Shown: positions 30,199-37,865 of the stretch, one piece after another | Position numbering within the stretch: position 1 is the first letter of the stretch | Layout: every line of letters starts with the position of its first letter | DNA from: Nocardia brasiliensis IFM 10847 | GTDB taxonomy: Bacteria > Actinomycetota > Actinomycetes > Mycobacteriales > Mycobacteriaceae | Direction of reading: 5' to 3' | NCBI RefSeq assembly: GCF_000710915.1 | Contig: NZ_BAUA01000046.1 | Location: 52,299-116,298 of the forward strand | Length of the DNA stretch: 64,000 nucleotides | The notes under the pieces: model-generated | The model's database searches: none | Told to the model about the DNA's origin: nothing | The model's input: only the letters and a program-made list of their open reading frames with translations | Translations under genes and position numbers: made by a program

Positions 30199-30507
30199 AT
30201 GGACGAAAAGTGGCGGCAATTCGGCGAGCACTTGATTTCCTCCCCCGGCCAGTTGTCGAGCGAAATTCGGCGAAAGATCAGGCAACGCACCGCCATCGGT
30301 GACAGCGCCGGCGATATTCCGGCCGAACTGGCCGCCTTCGCCGATCTGGTCGCGCAGCACTCGTACCGATCCACCGCGGACACCATCGCCGGACTCACCG
30401 CGGCGGGACACAACGACGACCAGATCTTCGAGGCCGCGGCCCTCGCGGCCTACGGCGCGGCCGATCGGCGGCTACGTGCGGCCCGGCGCGCCTGGGAAGG
30501 ACACTGA
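30199..30507 (+). CDS. Small carboxymuconolactone-decarboxylase-like helical protein
   Basis: 102 residues. The C-terminal half (AAFADLVAQHSYRSTADTIAGLTAAGHNDDQIFEAAALAAYGAADRRL) has the helix pattern of the CMD/AhpD fold (a DDQIFE-like helix followed by AA-rich helix), but no CxxC motif is present. The stop is followed one base later by the ATG of a full AhpD-like gene, so the two are probably co-translated and may form one complex, with this one as a non-redox partner. The assignment to the fold is from pattern and context. Confidence 0.6.
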   Translation: MDEKWRQFGEHLISSPGQLSSEIRRKIRQRTAIGDSAGDIPAELAAFADLVAQHSYRSTADTIAGLTAAGHNDDQIFEAAALAAYGAADRRLRAARRAWEGH

Positions 30508-30508
30508 A

Positions 30509-31126
30509 ATGTGGCTCGGCGCAGTCGAATCCGGACATGACCGGGTAACGCGGACCGTGCTCGGGGGCATCCGGCGGTCCAGCCGAATGGAACCGCCCGC
30601 GGTGCTCAAACTCCTGTTCTACCGGCATCGCTTCTTCGGCACGCCCCTGTCGGACATGTTCCAGCAGTCGTTGCGCGGTCCGTCGTTCTGGACCGTGGCC
30701 GAACGCGAAATCTTCGCCACCGCAACGTCGGAGGCGAACGAATGCCCGTTCTGCTACTCCGCGCATCACGCGATCGCGGGCGCCTACATCGACATCGGCG
30801 TGGTGGATGGCGCGCTGACCGGCAACGGGGACTCGCCCCTGCGCCCCGAAGCGCAGGCGATGATCGAATTCCTGCGGCGGATGACCCGCGATCCCGACGG
30901 CCTGACGCCGGCCGATGCCGACAAGGTGCGGCAGGCGGGCGTCTCGGCCGAAGCCTTCGAAGAGGCCGTCTGGGTGGGCACGTTCTTCAACGTGATCAAC
31001 CGGATGCTGAACACCTTCGGCGCCCCGGCACTGGACGAGCGCGGATCCCGGGTCGGCGCCCGATTCATCAAATCCTTCGGTTACCGGGTTCCGGCGCCGA
31101 TTAGGCTCTTCTCACGCGGTACCTGA
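30509..31126 (+). CDS. AhpD-like (carboxymuconolactone decarboxylase family) protein
   Basis: 205 residues from ATG 30509 with GGGAAGGA upstream. The AhpD active-site pattern E-x-x-x-E...CxxC-x3-H is seen as SEANECPFCYSAHH: Cys79, Cys82, His86. Members reduce peroxiredoxins or act as peroxidases. The start comes one base after the stop of the preceding small helical gene. Followed by a secreted protein gene at 46 bp. Redox role is likely; the electron donor and partner are unknown. Confidence 0.85.
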   Translation: MWLGAVESGHDRVTRTVLGGIRRSSRMEPPAVLKLLFYRHRFFGTPLSDMFQQSLRGPSFWTVAEREIFATATSEANECPFCYSAHHAIAGAYIDIGVVDGALTGNGDSPLRPEAQAMIEFLRRMTRDPDGLTPADADKVRQAGVSAEAFEEAVWVGTFFNVINRMLNTFGAPALDERGSRVGARFIKSFGYRVPAPIRLFSRGT

Positions 31127-31172
31127 ACCGCCTGGATCGCCCGTATGCCCACCTGTCCGAGGAGGTAGCACG

Positions 31173-31601
31173 ATGCGTAGGTCCATTGCTCGAATTATCG
31201 TGAGTGGTGTCGCTCTGACCGCCTTCGGCGCGGTGCTCGCGGTACCGGCCACCGCCGACGTGGCCGATGTCAGCGTCGCCGTCGGCGCCGAAGGTCTGCT
31301 GACCGGGTGCCGGTACACGGTCACGGCGGGGGTCACCGACGCGGTGATTGCGCCGGGTTCGGTGTTCTTCGTACTATCCGGCGGGGTCGTTCCCGGCAAC
31401 GGGGAACGCATCCCCGGCGAGGCCGTGCACCACCCGGAGAACAACACGGTCACCGCAACCTGGACGCCGACGCGCGTCGGCCGCCAGAACCTCGTCGCCA
31501 TCCAGAGCGAGCCCGGCCGCTACACCTCGACCAAGTTCACCTCCATCGAGGTGATCGGCACCGGACTCGACACCGGAAGTTCCTGTCAGCGCATCTCCTG
31601 A
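31173..31601 (+). CDS. Secreted Ig-like beta protein
   Basis: 142 residues with a Sec signal peptide (RRSIARIIVSGVALTAFGAV, cleavage after ATA near residue 28) and GGAGG ribosome site. The mature part has alternating beta-rich segments and ends of an Ig-like fold (NNTVTATWTPTRVGRQNLVA) and two Cys. It resembles the protein encoded at 59341 in length and in the NxTxTxxW-P motif. No enzymatic motif; function unknown. Confidence 0.75.
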   Translation: MRRSIARIIVSGVALTAFGAVLAVPATADVADVSVAVGAEGLLTGCRYTVTAGVTDAVIAPGSVFFVLSGGVVPGNGERIPGEAVHHPENNTVTATWTPTRVGRQNLVAIQSEPGRYTSTKFTSIEVIGTGLDTGSSCQRIS

Positions 31602-31607
31602 CGGTAG

Positions 31608-31823
31608 TCAGCGGAAGTCGGCGACGTGATCGGCCGCCCACTGCGCGTAGGTGCGGGCGGGCGGTCCGGTGACCTGCTCCACCGTGGTGGTCGACGGCCC
31701 CGGTGTCTCGACCGTCGCGGCCGGGCCCGCCAGCACGAAGTCGGCGTATTCCGTTGGTGGCCAGGTCATTTCCCGCCTGGCCCGTTCGGGCGTGATCTCT
31801 TCCCAGGAATCTGCGTACGTTCA
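31608..31823 (-). pseudogene. C-terminal remnant of an NmrA-like NAD(P)-binding protein
   Basis: The minus strand reads EITPERARREMTWPPTEYAD, and then ...VEQVTGPPARTYAQWAADHV, ADFR, stop. This is the C-terminus of the NmrA/SDR-type NAD(P)-binding family (the EITPERAR and VTG-PARTYAQWAADH motifs). The Rossmann half (GxxGxxG) is missing. It ends head-on against the tail of an HxlR gene on the other strand. A deletion removing the shared promoter region and both N-termini explains both remnants. Confidence 0.65.
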
Positions 31824-32010
31824 CCGATTACGGCTTCACCGAACGCATCGTCGAACCGACCATCCCACCCCCCGGGTCACCTACGCGCTGACACCGATGG
31901 GCGCCGAATTGGCCGAGCAGCTGCACGGTCTGCTCACCTGGGTCGGTGCGCACGCGGAGAGCATCGTGCGATCCCGCTCCGATGGATCGAGCGCGGCGGC
32001 AGGTGGTTGA
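31808..32010 (+). pseudogene. C-terminal remnant of an HxlR family regulator, frameshifted
   Basis: Plus strand reads LRTFTDYGFTERIVEPTIPP, then after a shift at the C6 run near 31866 it continues PRVTYALTPMGAELAEQLHG. That is the wing and C-terminal helix of HxlR regulators (IPPRVxYxLTPxG). The N-terminal recognition helix is absent. One base gained or lost in the C run, plus the missing front, make it non-functional. HxlR genes often sit divergently beside NmrA-like genes, which fits a deletion through a former divergent pair. Confidence 0.65.
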
Positions 32011-32029
32011 GTCATGCAGGATGCGTTCG

Positions 32030-32203
32030 TTAGGCGTCGTACGCGATGGCCTTGAAAGCTGCCGCGCCGCGCGCCGCGCGCCGCTCCGAGAAGCCTTCTG
32101 CTGCAACTGGATCAAAGTTCTTAGTGGCTTTTGCGGTATCAGATGGGGCAGGCTCAGCCGCCGGTTGCGCGTGCAGACCGTCACCCGCGGAAATCCGAGT
32201 CAT
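32030..32203 (-). CDS. Possible small protein downstream of the flavoprotein gene
   Basis: 57-codon frame (MTRISAGDGLHAQPAAEPAP...FKAIAYDA) starting 14 bp after the stop of the flavoprotein gene. Composition is plausible, but third-position GC is lower than in neighbours and no strong ribosome site is seen. It could be a small accessory or substrate peptide, or chance. Confidence 0.3.
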   Translation of the reverse strand: MTRISAGDGLHAQPAAEPAPSDTAKATKNFDPVAAEGFSERRAARGAAAFKAIAYDA

Positions 32204-32217
32204 GGTAGTTGCTCGGA

Positions 32218-33363
32218 CTATTCGGGCGGCAGGCCCAGGAAGGAGCGAGCCCCGGCCTGGCGCGACGTAGGACGGAATGCCGCGTGCCTACTCGCCGCCA
32301 CGACATCGTTGTGGCAGCGGGTAAGAATATGCGGGTTACGCAGCGCCGCAACCCCTGCCGATCGGTGGGCGAACTGCACCACCTCGAGTGCCGCGTCGAC
32401 CGCCGCACCCACCGCCATCGACACCTCGGCCTGCACCGCGGGCGGCACCGCCCCGGCAACGGCGCTCTGCCACAGGAATTCGGTGCGTTCGAACAGGTAG
32501 GCGCGTGCTGCACCGAGTCGCGTCAGCATGGTGCCCAGGTGATCTTGGAAGACCGGGTCCTCAGCGAGCGAATGCCGTTGCCCGGAGGGAACTCTGGTCG
32601 AGGACAGCAGACGGAGTTCGTCGAGGGCCCGGGCCGCGACGCCGAGCGGTACCGCGGCCAACAGCGATCCCAACGCGAAGAACGGGATCGCCGCGAGCGG
32701 ATCCGCCGACCAGCGGGGTGCGCCGAACAACGTCGTCGACCGATGCATCGGCACGGTGAGCCGCTCCGCCGCGACGTCGTGACTGCCGGTCGCGCGCAAC
32801 CCGAGCACATCCCAGTTGCGGATGATGCGGGCCTGGTTCGCAGGGAAGAACGCGACGCGCGCGCCGGGTGCGCCGCCGTCGGCCGATACGACCTGAATGC
32901 CGCCGAGAAACCAAGTCGCGGCAGTGCATCCGCTGGCGAACGGCCACCGGCCGGACACCTCGAAGTCGTCACCGTGCTGTCGAGCCTGGCCCAGCGGCGG
33001 GAAACCGCCTGCAATCACGAGGTTTTCGGAGTCGGCCGCAATGATCCGCGCCTCTCGTTCAGCGACGCCGGACAGCAGCGACGCGCCCGCGTTCGCCACC
33101 GCCGTGCACCATCCGGTCGAGCCGTCGGCGAACGCGAGCCGCTCGACGATGGCCACGATCAGAGGCAGCGGGGTGCCCGATCCACCCAATTCCGAAGGCA
33201 GACAGAGCCGATAGAGGCCCGCCCGGCGCGCTGCCCGAACCACCTCGTCCGGCAGTCGGTCTCGGTCGATCGGCTCGTCGGCCAGCGCCCTGGCCAGCTC
33301 GGCCACCTCCGCAGTCGCAGTCAGCGCCGGGTCGTCTATCGGCGGCGATGTCGCTACGCTCAT
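32218..33363 (-). CDS. Acyl-CoA dehydrogenase-like flavoprotein (HsaA/DszC-type monooxygenase group)
   Basis: 381 residues. Acyl-CoA dehydrogenase fold: N-terminal helical part with DEVVRAARRAGLYRLCLPSELGGSG, the middle beta part (ASGCTAATWFLGG, WDVLGLRATGSHDVAAERLTVP) and the C-terminal helices. The WDVLGLRATGSHD and GSTGWCTAVAN segments are typical of the flavin-dependent monooxygenase branch (HsaA, DszC) more than of true fatty acyl-CoA dehydrogenases, since no catalytic Glu region is evident. Needs a separate flavin reductase if a monooxygenase; none adjoins. Divergent TetR gene 37 bp away is its likely regulator. Confidence 0.82.
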   Translation of the reverse strand: MSVATSPPIDDPALTATAEVAELARALADEPIDRDRLPDEVVRAARRAGLYRLCLPSELGGSGTPLPLIVAIVERLAFADGSTGWCTAVANAGASLLSGVAEREARIIAADSENLVIAGGFPPLGQARQHGDDFEVSGRWPFASGCTAATWFLGGIQVVSADGGAPGARVAFFPANQARIIRNWDVLGLRATGSHDVAAERLTVPMHRSTTLFGAPRWSADPLAAIPFFALGSLLAAVPLGVAARALDELRLLSSTRVPSGQRHSLAEDPVFQDHLGTMLTRLGAARAYLFERTEFLWQSAVAGAVPPAVQAEVSMAVGAAVDAALEVVQFAHRSAGVAALRNPHILTRCHNDVVAASRHAAFRPTSRQAGARSFLGLPPE

Positions 33364-33400
33364 TTCACTATCCCCTTAGGTTAGTCAATATACCTGTAGG
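33364..33400. promoter_or_regulatory. 37-bp divergent promoter region
   Basis: Separates the flavoprotein and TetR starts. For the flavoprotein, TATATT (about 33388-33393) could be the -10 and AGGGGATAG the ribosome site. The TetR GTG is close to TATACC, consistent with a leaderless message. An imperfect TAGGT...ACCTGTA inverted repeat may be the TetR operator. Confidence 0.4.
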
Positions 33401-34081
33401 GTGACGGTCGTGGAGGACGATGTCAAGGGTTCGCGCCCCTACCGGTCCCCGAAACGCGCGGAGCAGGCGGCCGCCACGCGCGCGGAGATCGTCGCGGCGG
33501 CGCATCGACTGTTCGTCGCCGAGGGCTACGTGCGCACGACCCTCGCCGATATCGCGGCAGCCGCGGGTGTCGCCGTGCCCACCGTCAAACTCGCCTTCGG
33601 CAACAAGCGGTCGGTGCTGCTCGCGGCGTGGGACCGAGCGGTCAAAAGCGGACCCGACCCACGGCCGGTCACCGAGCAGGAATGGTTCCAAGAAATACTC
33701 GCCGCACCGGACGCGCACCAGCATCTGCGGCTGCAGGCCACCCATTCGCGGGCAGTGAAAGGCAGAATCGCGCCCTTGCTCGAGGTCATCCGGGCCGCCG
33801 CGGCCGCGGACGCCGATATCGACGCGCTGTGGACGAAGATGCAGGACGAGTTCCGCGAGAATCAGCGTCAGACCATCAAAGCGCTACAGCGGAAAGGAAA
33901 CCTGCGCCGCGGACTCAACGAGGAGACGGCGACAGACCTGCTGTACACCCTCAACCATCCGACGGTTTACAGCATGCTCGTCGGGCAATTGGGGTGGCCG
34001 GGGGAGAAATACGATAAATGGTTGGCAGACACGCTGATCGAGCAATTACTCGAGCCGAGATCGGCAGACGAGCGAAGGTGA
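33401..34081 (+). CDS. TetR family regulator
   Basis: 226 residues, GTG start. HTH at about 20-65: AAATRAEIVAAAHRLFVAEGYVRTTLADIAAAAGVAVPTVKLAFGNKRSVLLAAWD. The C-terminal half is helical and variable. Divergent from the flavoprotein gene across a 37-bp spacer, so autoregulation and control of that gene are likely. Followed by a strong terminator hairpin overlapping its stop. Confidence 0.85.
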   Translation: MTVVEDDVKGSRPYRSPKRAEQAAATRAEIVAAAHRLFVAEGYVRTTLADIAAAAGVAVPTVKLAFGNKRSVLLAAWDRAVKSGPDPRPVTEQEWFQEILAAPDAHQHLRLQATHSRAVKGRIAPLLEVIRAAAAADADIDALWTKMQDEFRENQRQTIKALQRKGNLRRGLNEETATDLLYTLNHPTVYSMLVGQLGWPGEKYDKWLADTLIEQLLEPRSADERR

Positions 34082-34105
34082 AGTCCCTCGCTGCCGAGGG
34101 ACTTC
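34080..34105. terminator. Terminator hairpin after TetR gene
   Basis: Perfect 11-bp stem GAAGTCCCTCG / CGAGGGACTTC, loop CTGC, followed by GCTTT; begins at the stop codon. Confidence 0.8.
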
Positions 34106-34150
34106 GCTTTCGGAGCCGAGGGGGTGCATGCTTGCAGAGCCGCACCGACT

Positions 34151-34765
34151 TCACGGGCGGGTGGCATGGACCGCCCACAGGGTGTAGCGGTCCATGGCGT
34201 GCCGCTCGATCTTAACTTCCGTGAAATGTGCTGCGCGACAAAGGTTTGCGAAGGCTTCGGCTTGTTCTCCGGTCCATCCGTGGCTGCTCAGGCCGGTGGC
34301 GTCGGCCTGCACCGCCCGCTCGACCGTGAGGAATCGGCCGCCGGGTTGCAGCGCGCGGTACGCCTCGGCCAGGCCCCCGGTGACATCGGGCCAGTGATGC
34401 ACGGTGGCCACTGCCCACGCCACGGTGACCGCGCCGTCGGGCAGCGGGAGATTCTCCGCGACTCCTGTTGCCCAGCGAATTGTTTTCCCGCGCACAAAGA
34501 CTCGGGCCAGGCGCAGCATCGAAGCGGACGGATCGATGCCGGTCACCCGTGCCCCGCGGCGCGCGGCCGCCTGCACCGCGCCGCCGGGCCCGCATCCGAT
34601 ATCCAGGACATGGTCGGCCTCGGTCACCTCGGCCAAGTCCGCCACGAGGCGGGCACGGCGACGACCCAGCGCGAGCATGACGAATCCCATTGCGAGGCCG
34701 ATCGGTCCGGCGAAACCGCGGTGGTCGGCGTGATGGTTGACGACGGGAGCCAGTGGGGCATTCAT
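34151..34765 (-). CDS. Class I SAM-dependent methyltransferase under MerR control
   Basis: 204 residues from ATG 34765 with CGAGGAG upstream. Motif I VLDIGCGPGGAVQAAARRGARVTGIDPS, then AVTVAWAVATVHHWPD and LQPGGRFLTVE. An N-terminal hydrophobic helix (GLAMGFVMLALGRRR) precedes the SAM domain. Divergent from a MerR gene with a 16-bp perfect palindrome between them positioned in a long-spacer promoter, so it is probably an inducible detoxification or modification enzyme. Substrate unknown. Confidence 0.85.
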   Translation of the reverse strand: MNAPLAPVVNHHADHRGFAGPIGLAMGFVMLALGRRRARLVADLAEVTEADHVLDIGCGPGGAVQAAARRGARVTGIDPSASMLRLARVFVRGKTIRWATGVAENLPLPDGAVTVAWAVATVHHWPDVTGGLAEAYRALQPGGRFLTVERAVQADATGLSSHGWTGEQAEAFANLCRAAHFTEVKIERHAMDRYTLWAVHATRP

Positions 34766-34808
34766 GGTGGGTCTCCTCGGAAGTGGTTGTCTCCCGCCAC
34801 CTTGCAGG

Positions 34809-34824
34809 TTCAAGTCGACTTGAA
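34809..34824 (-). promoter_or_regulatory. MerR-type operator in a 19-bp-spacer promoter
   Basis: Perfect palindrome TTCAAGTCGACTTGAA. On the minus strand it lies between TTGACT (-35) and CAAGGT (weak -10) with 19 bp spacing, the over-long spacing that MerR proteins correct by DNA distortion. It would drive the methyltransferase gene. Resembles SoxR sites. Confidence 0.65.
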
Positions 34825-34837
34825 GTCAAATAGTGGG

Positions 34838-35260
34838 ATGGATCTGATCCCGATCGGTCAGGCCGCGGCGATACTCGGCATGACCACGTCGGCACTGCGC
34901 TACTACGACGAACGCGGCTTGGTGTGCCCGACCACCCGCACCGGCGGCAAACGGATGTACAACACCGACCAGATGCGCCGCCTCGCCTTCATCAAGGTCG
35001 CGCAAAGCCTCGGCTTGCCGCTGGACACCGCCGGCGCCGTCCTCGACGCCCCCAGTCCCGAATGGCGCGACCTGCTCGCCCAGCAGATCACCGACCTCGA
35101 CCGAGTCATCACCCAAGCCCGAACCGCCCAAACCTTCCTCACCCACGCCCTGCACTGCCCCGCCGACCACCCCGCCCGCGACTGCCCCACCATGCGCACC
35201 GCCCTGGACCAACTCCTGGCCGGCACCCCACTCTCCCAACTCACCGCCGAAACCCCCTGA
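34838..35260 (+). CDS. MerR family transcriptional regulator
   Basis: 140 residues from ATG 34838. Starts DLIPIGQAAAILGMTTSALRYYDERGLVCPTTRTGGKRMY, the standard MerR winged helix, followed by the long dimerisation helix (DLLAQQITDLDRVITQARTAQ). The C-terminus has HCPADHPARDCPTM, two Cys and two His that could bind metal or sense redox, but it is not the four-Cys SoxR cluster. Divergent from the methyltransferase gene with its operator between. Confidence 0.88.
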   Translation: MDLIPIGQAAAILGMTTSALRYYDERGLVCPTTRTGGKRMYNTDQMRRLAFIKVAQSLGLPLDTAGAVLDAPSPEWRDLLAQQITDLDRVITQARTAQTFLTHALHCPADHPARDCPTMRTALDQLLAGTPLSQLTAETP

Positions 35261-35284
35261 CCCCCGTTTCGGCATAGTGGAGGT

Positions 35285-35569
35285 ATGGCTACTGCTACCT
35301 GGAACGGCACTGTCATCGCGCAGAGCGACAAGACCGAGGTCGTCGAAGGAAACCACTACTTCCCCATCGACTCGGTCAAGACCGACCTGCTGAGGGACTC
35401 CGACACGCACACCATCTGCCCGTGGAAAGGCACCGCCAGCTACTACACCATCGAAGTCGACGGCGAACGCAACGAAGACGCCGCCTGGTACTACCCCGAA
35501 ACCAAGGACGCCGCCAAAAACATCAAGGGCTACGTCGCCTTCTGGCGCGGCGTCCAGATCGAAGACTGA
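35285..35569 (+). CDS. DUF427 domain protein
   Basis: 94 residues, a complete single DUF427 beta-barrel: ATWNGTVIAQSDKTEVVEGNHYFP, TDLLRDSDTHTICPWKGTASYYTIEVDG, DAAWYYPETKDAAKNIKGYVAFW. The CPWKG and YYP motifs define the family, which occurs widely in actinobacteria and fungi; function remains uncertain. The start is 24 bp after the MerR stop, so it may be co-transcribed with it. Confidence 0.92.
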   Translation: MATATWNGTVIAQSDKTEVVEGNHYFPIDSVKTDLLRDSDTHTICPWKGTASYYTIEVDGERNEDAAWYYPETKDAAKNIKGYVAFWRGVQIED

Positions 35570-35622
35570 CCAACGAAGGAGCCCCGCAGGCCTCGGTCAG
35601 CGGGCTCGCTTCGCAGAACAAG

Positions 35623-35655
35623 AAGCCCCGCACCTGTCGGAACAGGGCGGGGCTT
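35623..35655. terminator. Bidirectional terminator between DUF427 gene and tRNA-Ser
   Basis: AAGCCCCGC-A-CCTGT / ACAGGGCGGGGCTT stem with one bulged base and loop CGGA. It begins 54 bp after the DUF427 stop and sits right after the tRNA 3' end on the other strand. Confidence 0.8.
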
Positions 35656-35658
35656 TGG

Positions 35659-35746
35659 CGGTGGCGGAGGGATTTGAACCCTCGGAGGGGGGTTACCCCT
35701 CACACGCTTTCGAGGCGTGCTCCTTAGGCCGCTCGGACACGCCACC
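35659..35746 (-). tRNA. tRNA-Ser(CGA)
   Basis: 88-nt class II tRNA on the minus strand. Acceptor GGTGGCG pairs with CGCCACC; anticodon loop CTCGAAA gives CGA; long variable arm; T arm GGTTCAAATCC; discriminator G. No CCA encoded. Decodes UCG. Confidence 0.95.
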
Positions 35747-35807
35747 GCCGACAACCATACCGGACCCTGGGCTGATCGTTAAATCCGCAGGGAGAGGGGG
35801 TGGGGGG

Positions 35808-36272
35808 TCAGCGTTGGGTGTGGAAGAAGGTGGTCAGGAGGGTGGTGCAGTCGGACTCGAGGATGCCGCCGCGGACCTGCGGGCGGTGGTTGAGGCGTTG
35901 GTCACGCACCACGTCCCAGAGCGAGCCGACGGCACCGGTCTTGGGTTCCCATGCGCCGAAGAGGAGCCGGGACACCCGAGCGAGTACCAGGGCGCCCGCG
36001 CACATGGTGCACGGCTCGAGGGTGACGGCGAGGGTGGCGCCTTCCAGACGCCAGCCATCGCCGTGCACCTCGGCCGCGCGACGCAGCGCCAGGACCTCGG
36101 CGTGCGCGGTGGGATCACCGAGCGCCTCCCTGGCGTTCGCCGCGCGGGCGAGTTCCCTTCCGGTGGAATCGAATACGACGGCACCGACGGGGACGTCGCG
36201 GGGGTCCGCGGCGGCGGCCGCGGCGATCGCGGCGCGCACCATGTCGGTATCGGAAGGGAAGTCCGCGCCCAC
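35808..36272 (-). CDS. tadA: tRNA-specific adenosine deaminase TadA
   Basis: 154 residues, GTG start. Converts A34 to inosine in tRNA-Arg(ACG). Cytidine-deaminase-fold zinc site: His57-Ala-Glu59 (HAEV) and Pro87-Cys88-x-x-Cys91 (PCTMC). The start codon comes one base after the stop of the associated-protein gene, so they are coupled. tRNA-Arg(ACG), the substrate, is also in this window at 58911. Alternative: another nucleoside deaminase of the same family, made less likely by the partner gene. Confidence 0.9.
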   Translation of the reverse strand: MGADFPSDTDMVRAAIAAAAAADPRDVPVGAVVFDSTGRELARAANAREALGDPTAHAEVLALRRAAEVHGDGWRLEGATLAVTLEPCTMCAGALVLARVSRLLFGAWEPKTGAVGSLWDVVRDQRLNHRPQVRGGILESDCTTLLTTFFHTQR

Positions 36273-36273
36273 G

Positions 36274-36813
36274 TCAGCGCGGCAGCTTGTCCAGCACCGC
36301 CGAGAGTTCGTCGGCGAAGCCGAGCCGTTGGGCGATCATGCCGAGCTGTTCGTCCGGGTAGAGGTCGGTTTCGGCGAGGATGACGCTCAGCACCGGTTCG
36401 GGCAGACCCAGATCGGCGAGCACGCCGAGGTCGCCCTCCTCCCACGGCTCGATGTCGTCGAGCTCGTCGGGGTCGATGTCGGGGATTTCCACGTTCAGTG
36501 CTTCGAGCACGTCGGCGGCGATGTCGTAATCAATGGCGGCCGTCGCGTCCGATACCAGCATCCTGGTGCCACTCGGCGCGGGGCGAACCACGATGAAGAA
36601 CTCGTCGTCGATGTCGAGCAGGCCGAATACCGCACCCGAGCTGCGCAAAGCCTTCAGTTCGTTTTCCGCTGCGGACAAATCGGTGAGTGCCGCCTGGCTC
36701 AGCGGGCTGCACCGCCATTTGCCGTCTTCGCGGACAACCGCCACTGCGAACCCTTCTACGTCGTCGTAATCGTCCGACGTCGCCCTATTCGTGCCCGAGC
36801 GCTGTGCTGCCAT
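36274..36813 (-). CDS. tRNA adenosine deaminase-associated protein
   Basis: 179 residues. Actinobacterial partner gene usually found directly before tadA. Recognised from VEGFAVAVVREDGKWRCSPL, LSAAENELKALRSSGAVFGLLDIDDEFFIVVRP and the acidic segment IPDIDPDELDDIEPWEEGDLG. Molecular role is unknown; constant linkage suggests it assists TadA. Its start and that of tyrA lie on opposite strands 58 bp apart. Confidence 0.9.
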   Translation of the reverse strand: MAAQRSGTNRATSDDYDDVEGFAVAVVREDGKWRCSPLSQAALTDLSAAENELKALRSSGAVFGLLDIDDEFFIVVRPAPSGTRMLVSDATAAIDYDIAADVLEALNVEIPDIDPDELDDIEPWEEGDLGVLADLGLPEPVLSVILAETDLYPDEQLGMIAQRLGFADELSAVLDKLPR

Positions 36814-36871
36814 GGCCGCAACGGTAGTCTGCTCGAGCGGAAATGTTGAAGTCGTATGCGAATCTGTTGGG

Positions 36872-37822
36872 GTGACTGCTGCCCCGAAAGCCTCCGTTTG
36901 TGTCCTCGGAACCGGTTTGATCGGCGGTTCTCTGCTGCGTGCCGCGGTCGCGGCCGGCTATGACGCTTGGGGTTTCAACCGTTCGGCGACCGGCGCGGGC
37001 GCGGCGCGGGCCGACGGATTCGATGTCACCGAAGACCTGCCCGCCGCACTCGCCAGAGCCGCTGCGGCCGACGCGCTGCTGGTTCTCGCGGTGCCGATGC
37101 CCGCGGTCGGGCCGCTGCTCTCCGCGGTCGCGACGTTCGCGCCGCACTGCGCGCTGACCGACGTGGTGAGTGTCAAAGGCCCGGTCGCGGCGGCGGTGCG
37201 CAAGGAAGGACTGGCGACCCGCTACGTCGGCGGCCATCCGATGGCGGGCACGGCCGAATCCGGCTGGGCCGCTACCGATCCCGATCTTTTCCGGGACGCC
37301 GTCTGGGCGGTCGGCGTGGACGAGGGCACCCGGGCCGAACCGTGGACCAGGGTGACCCGGTTGGCCCTGGACTGCGGCGCGGTGGTCGTGCCGGTGGTCG
37401 CCGACGAGCACGACCGCGCGGTGGCCAGGATCTCGCATCTGCCGCATGTGCTGGCCGAGGCGCTGGCGGTGGCCGGTGCGGCAGGCGGCGATCTCGCGTT
37501 GGGTCTGGCGGCCGGTTCTTTCCGCGACGGCACCCGGGTCGCGGGCACCGCACCCGATCTGGTGCGTGCCATTTGTGAACCGAATTCCGGCGCGCTGCTC
37601 GACGTGCTCGAGGAAACGCTCACGCTGCTCGGCGCGGCCCGCGACACACTGCGCGCCGACAATTCCCTGGCCGAGCTGGTCGAGGCGGGACACGACGCCA
37701 GGCAACGCTACGAAACCGCGCAACGCTGGGAAATCACCGATATCCGCCCCGGCGACCACAATTGGCTGGCGAAGTTGCGCGACGCGGGACAACGCGGCGG
37801 CGTCATCACGCAACTGGACTAG
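36872..37822 (+). CDS. tyrA: Prephenate dehydrogenase
   Basis: 316 residues from GTG 36872. Converts prephenate to 4-hydroxyphenylpyruvate with NAD(P) in tyrosine synthesis. Rossmann motif VCVLGTGLIGGSLLRAA; GGHPMAGTAESGW holds the conserved substrate-binding His; later ISHLPHVLAEALA and GSFRDGTRVAGTAPDLV are typical of the TyrA family. No ACT domain follows, so feedback control by an attached domain is absent. An aminotransferase of the HisC/Pat type at 56.7 kb could act on the product, but it is not linked. Confidence 0.9.
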   Translation: MTAAPKASVCVLGTGLIGGSLLRAAVAAGYDAWGFNRSATGAGAARADGFDVTEDLPAALARAAAADALLVLAVPMPAVGPLLSAVATFAPHCALTDVVSVKGPVAAAVRKEGLATRYVGGHPMAGTAESGWAATDPDLFRDAVWAVGVDEGTRAEPWTRVTRLALDCGAVVVPVVADEHDRAVARISHLPHVLAEALAVAGAAGGDLALGLAAGSFRDGTRVAGTAPDLVRAICEPNSGALLDVLEETLTLLGAARDTLRADNSLAELVEAGHDARQRYETAQRWEITDIRPGDHNWLAKLRDAGQRGGVITQLD

Positions 37823-37828
37823 TGCCGC

Positions 37829-37856
37829 GTCCAGGAAGGCATCGAATTTCCTGGAC
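37829..37856. terminator. Hairpin between convergent tyrA and DUF1089 genes
   Basis: GTCCAGGAA / TTCCTGGAC, perfect 9-bp stem, 10-nt loop. Confidence 0.6.
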
Positions 37857-37865
37857 TTCGGATTA

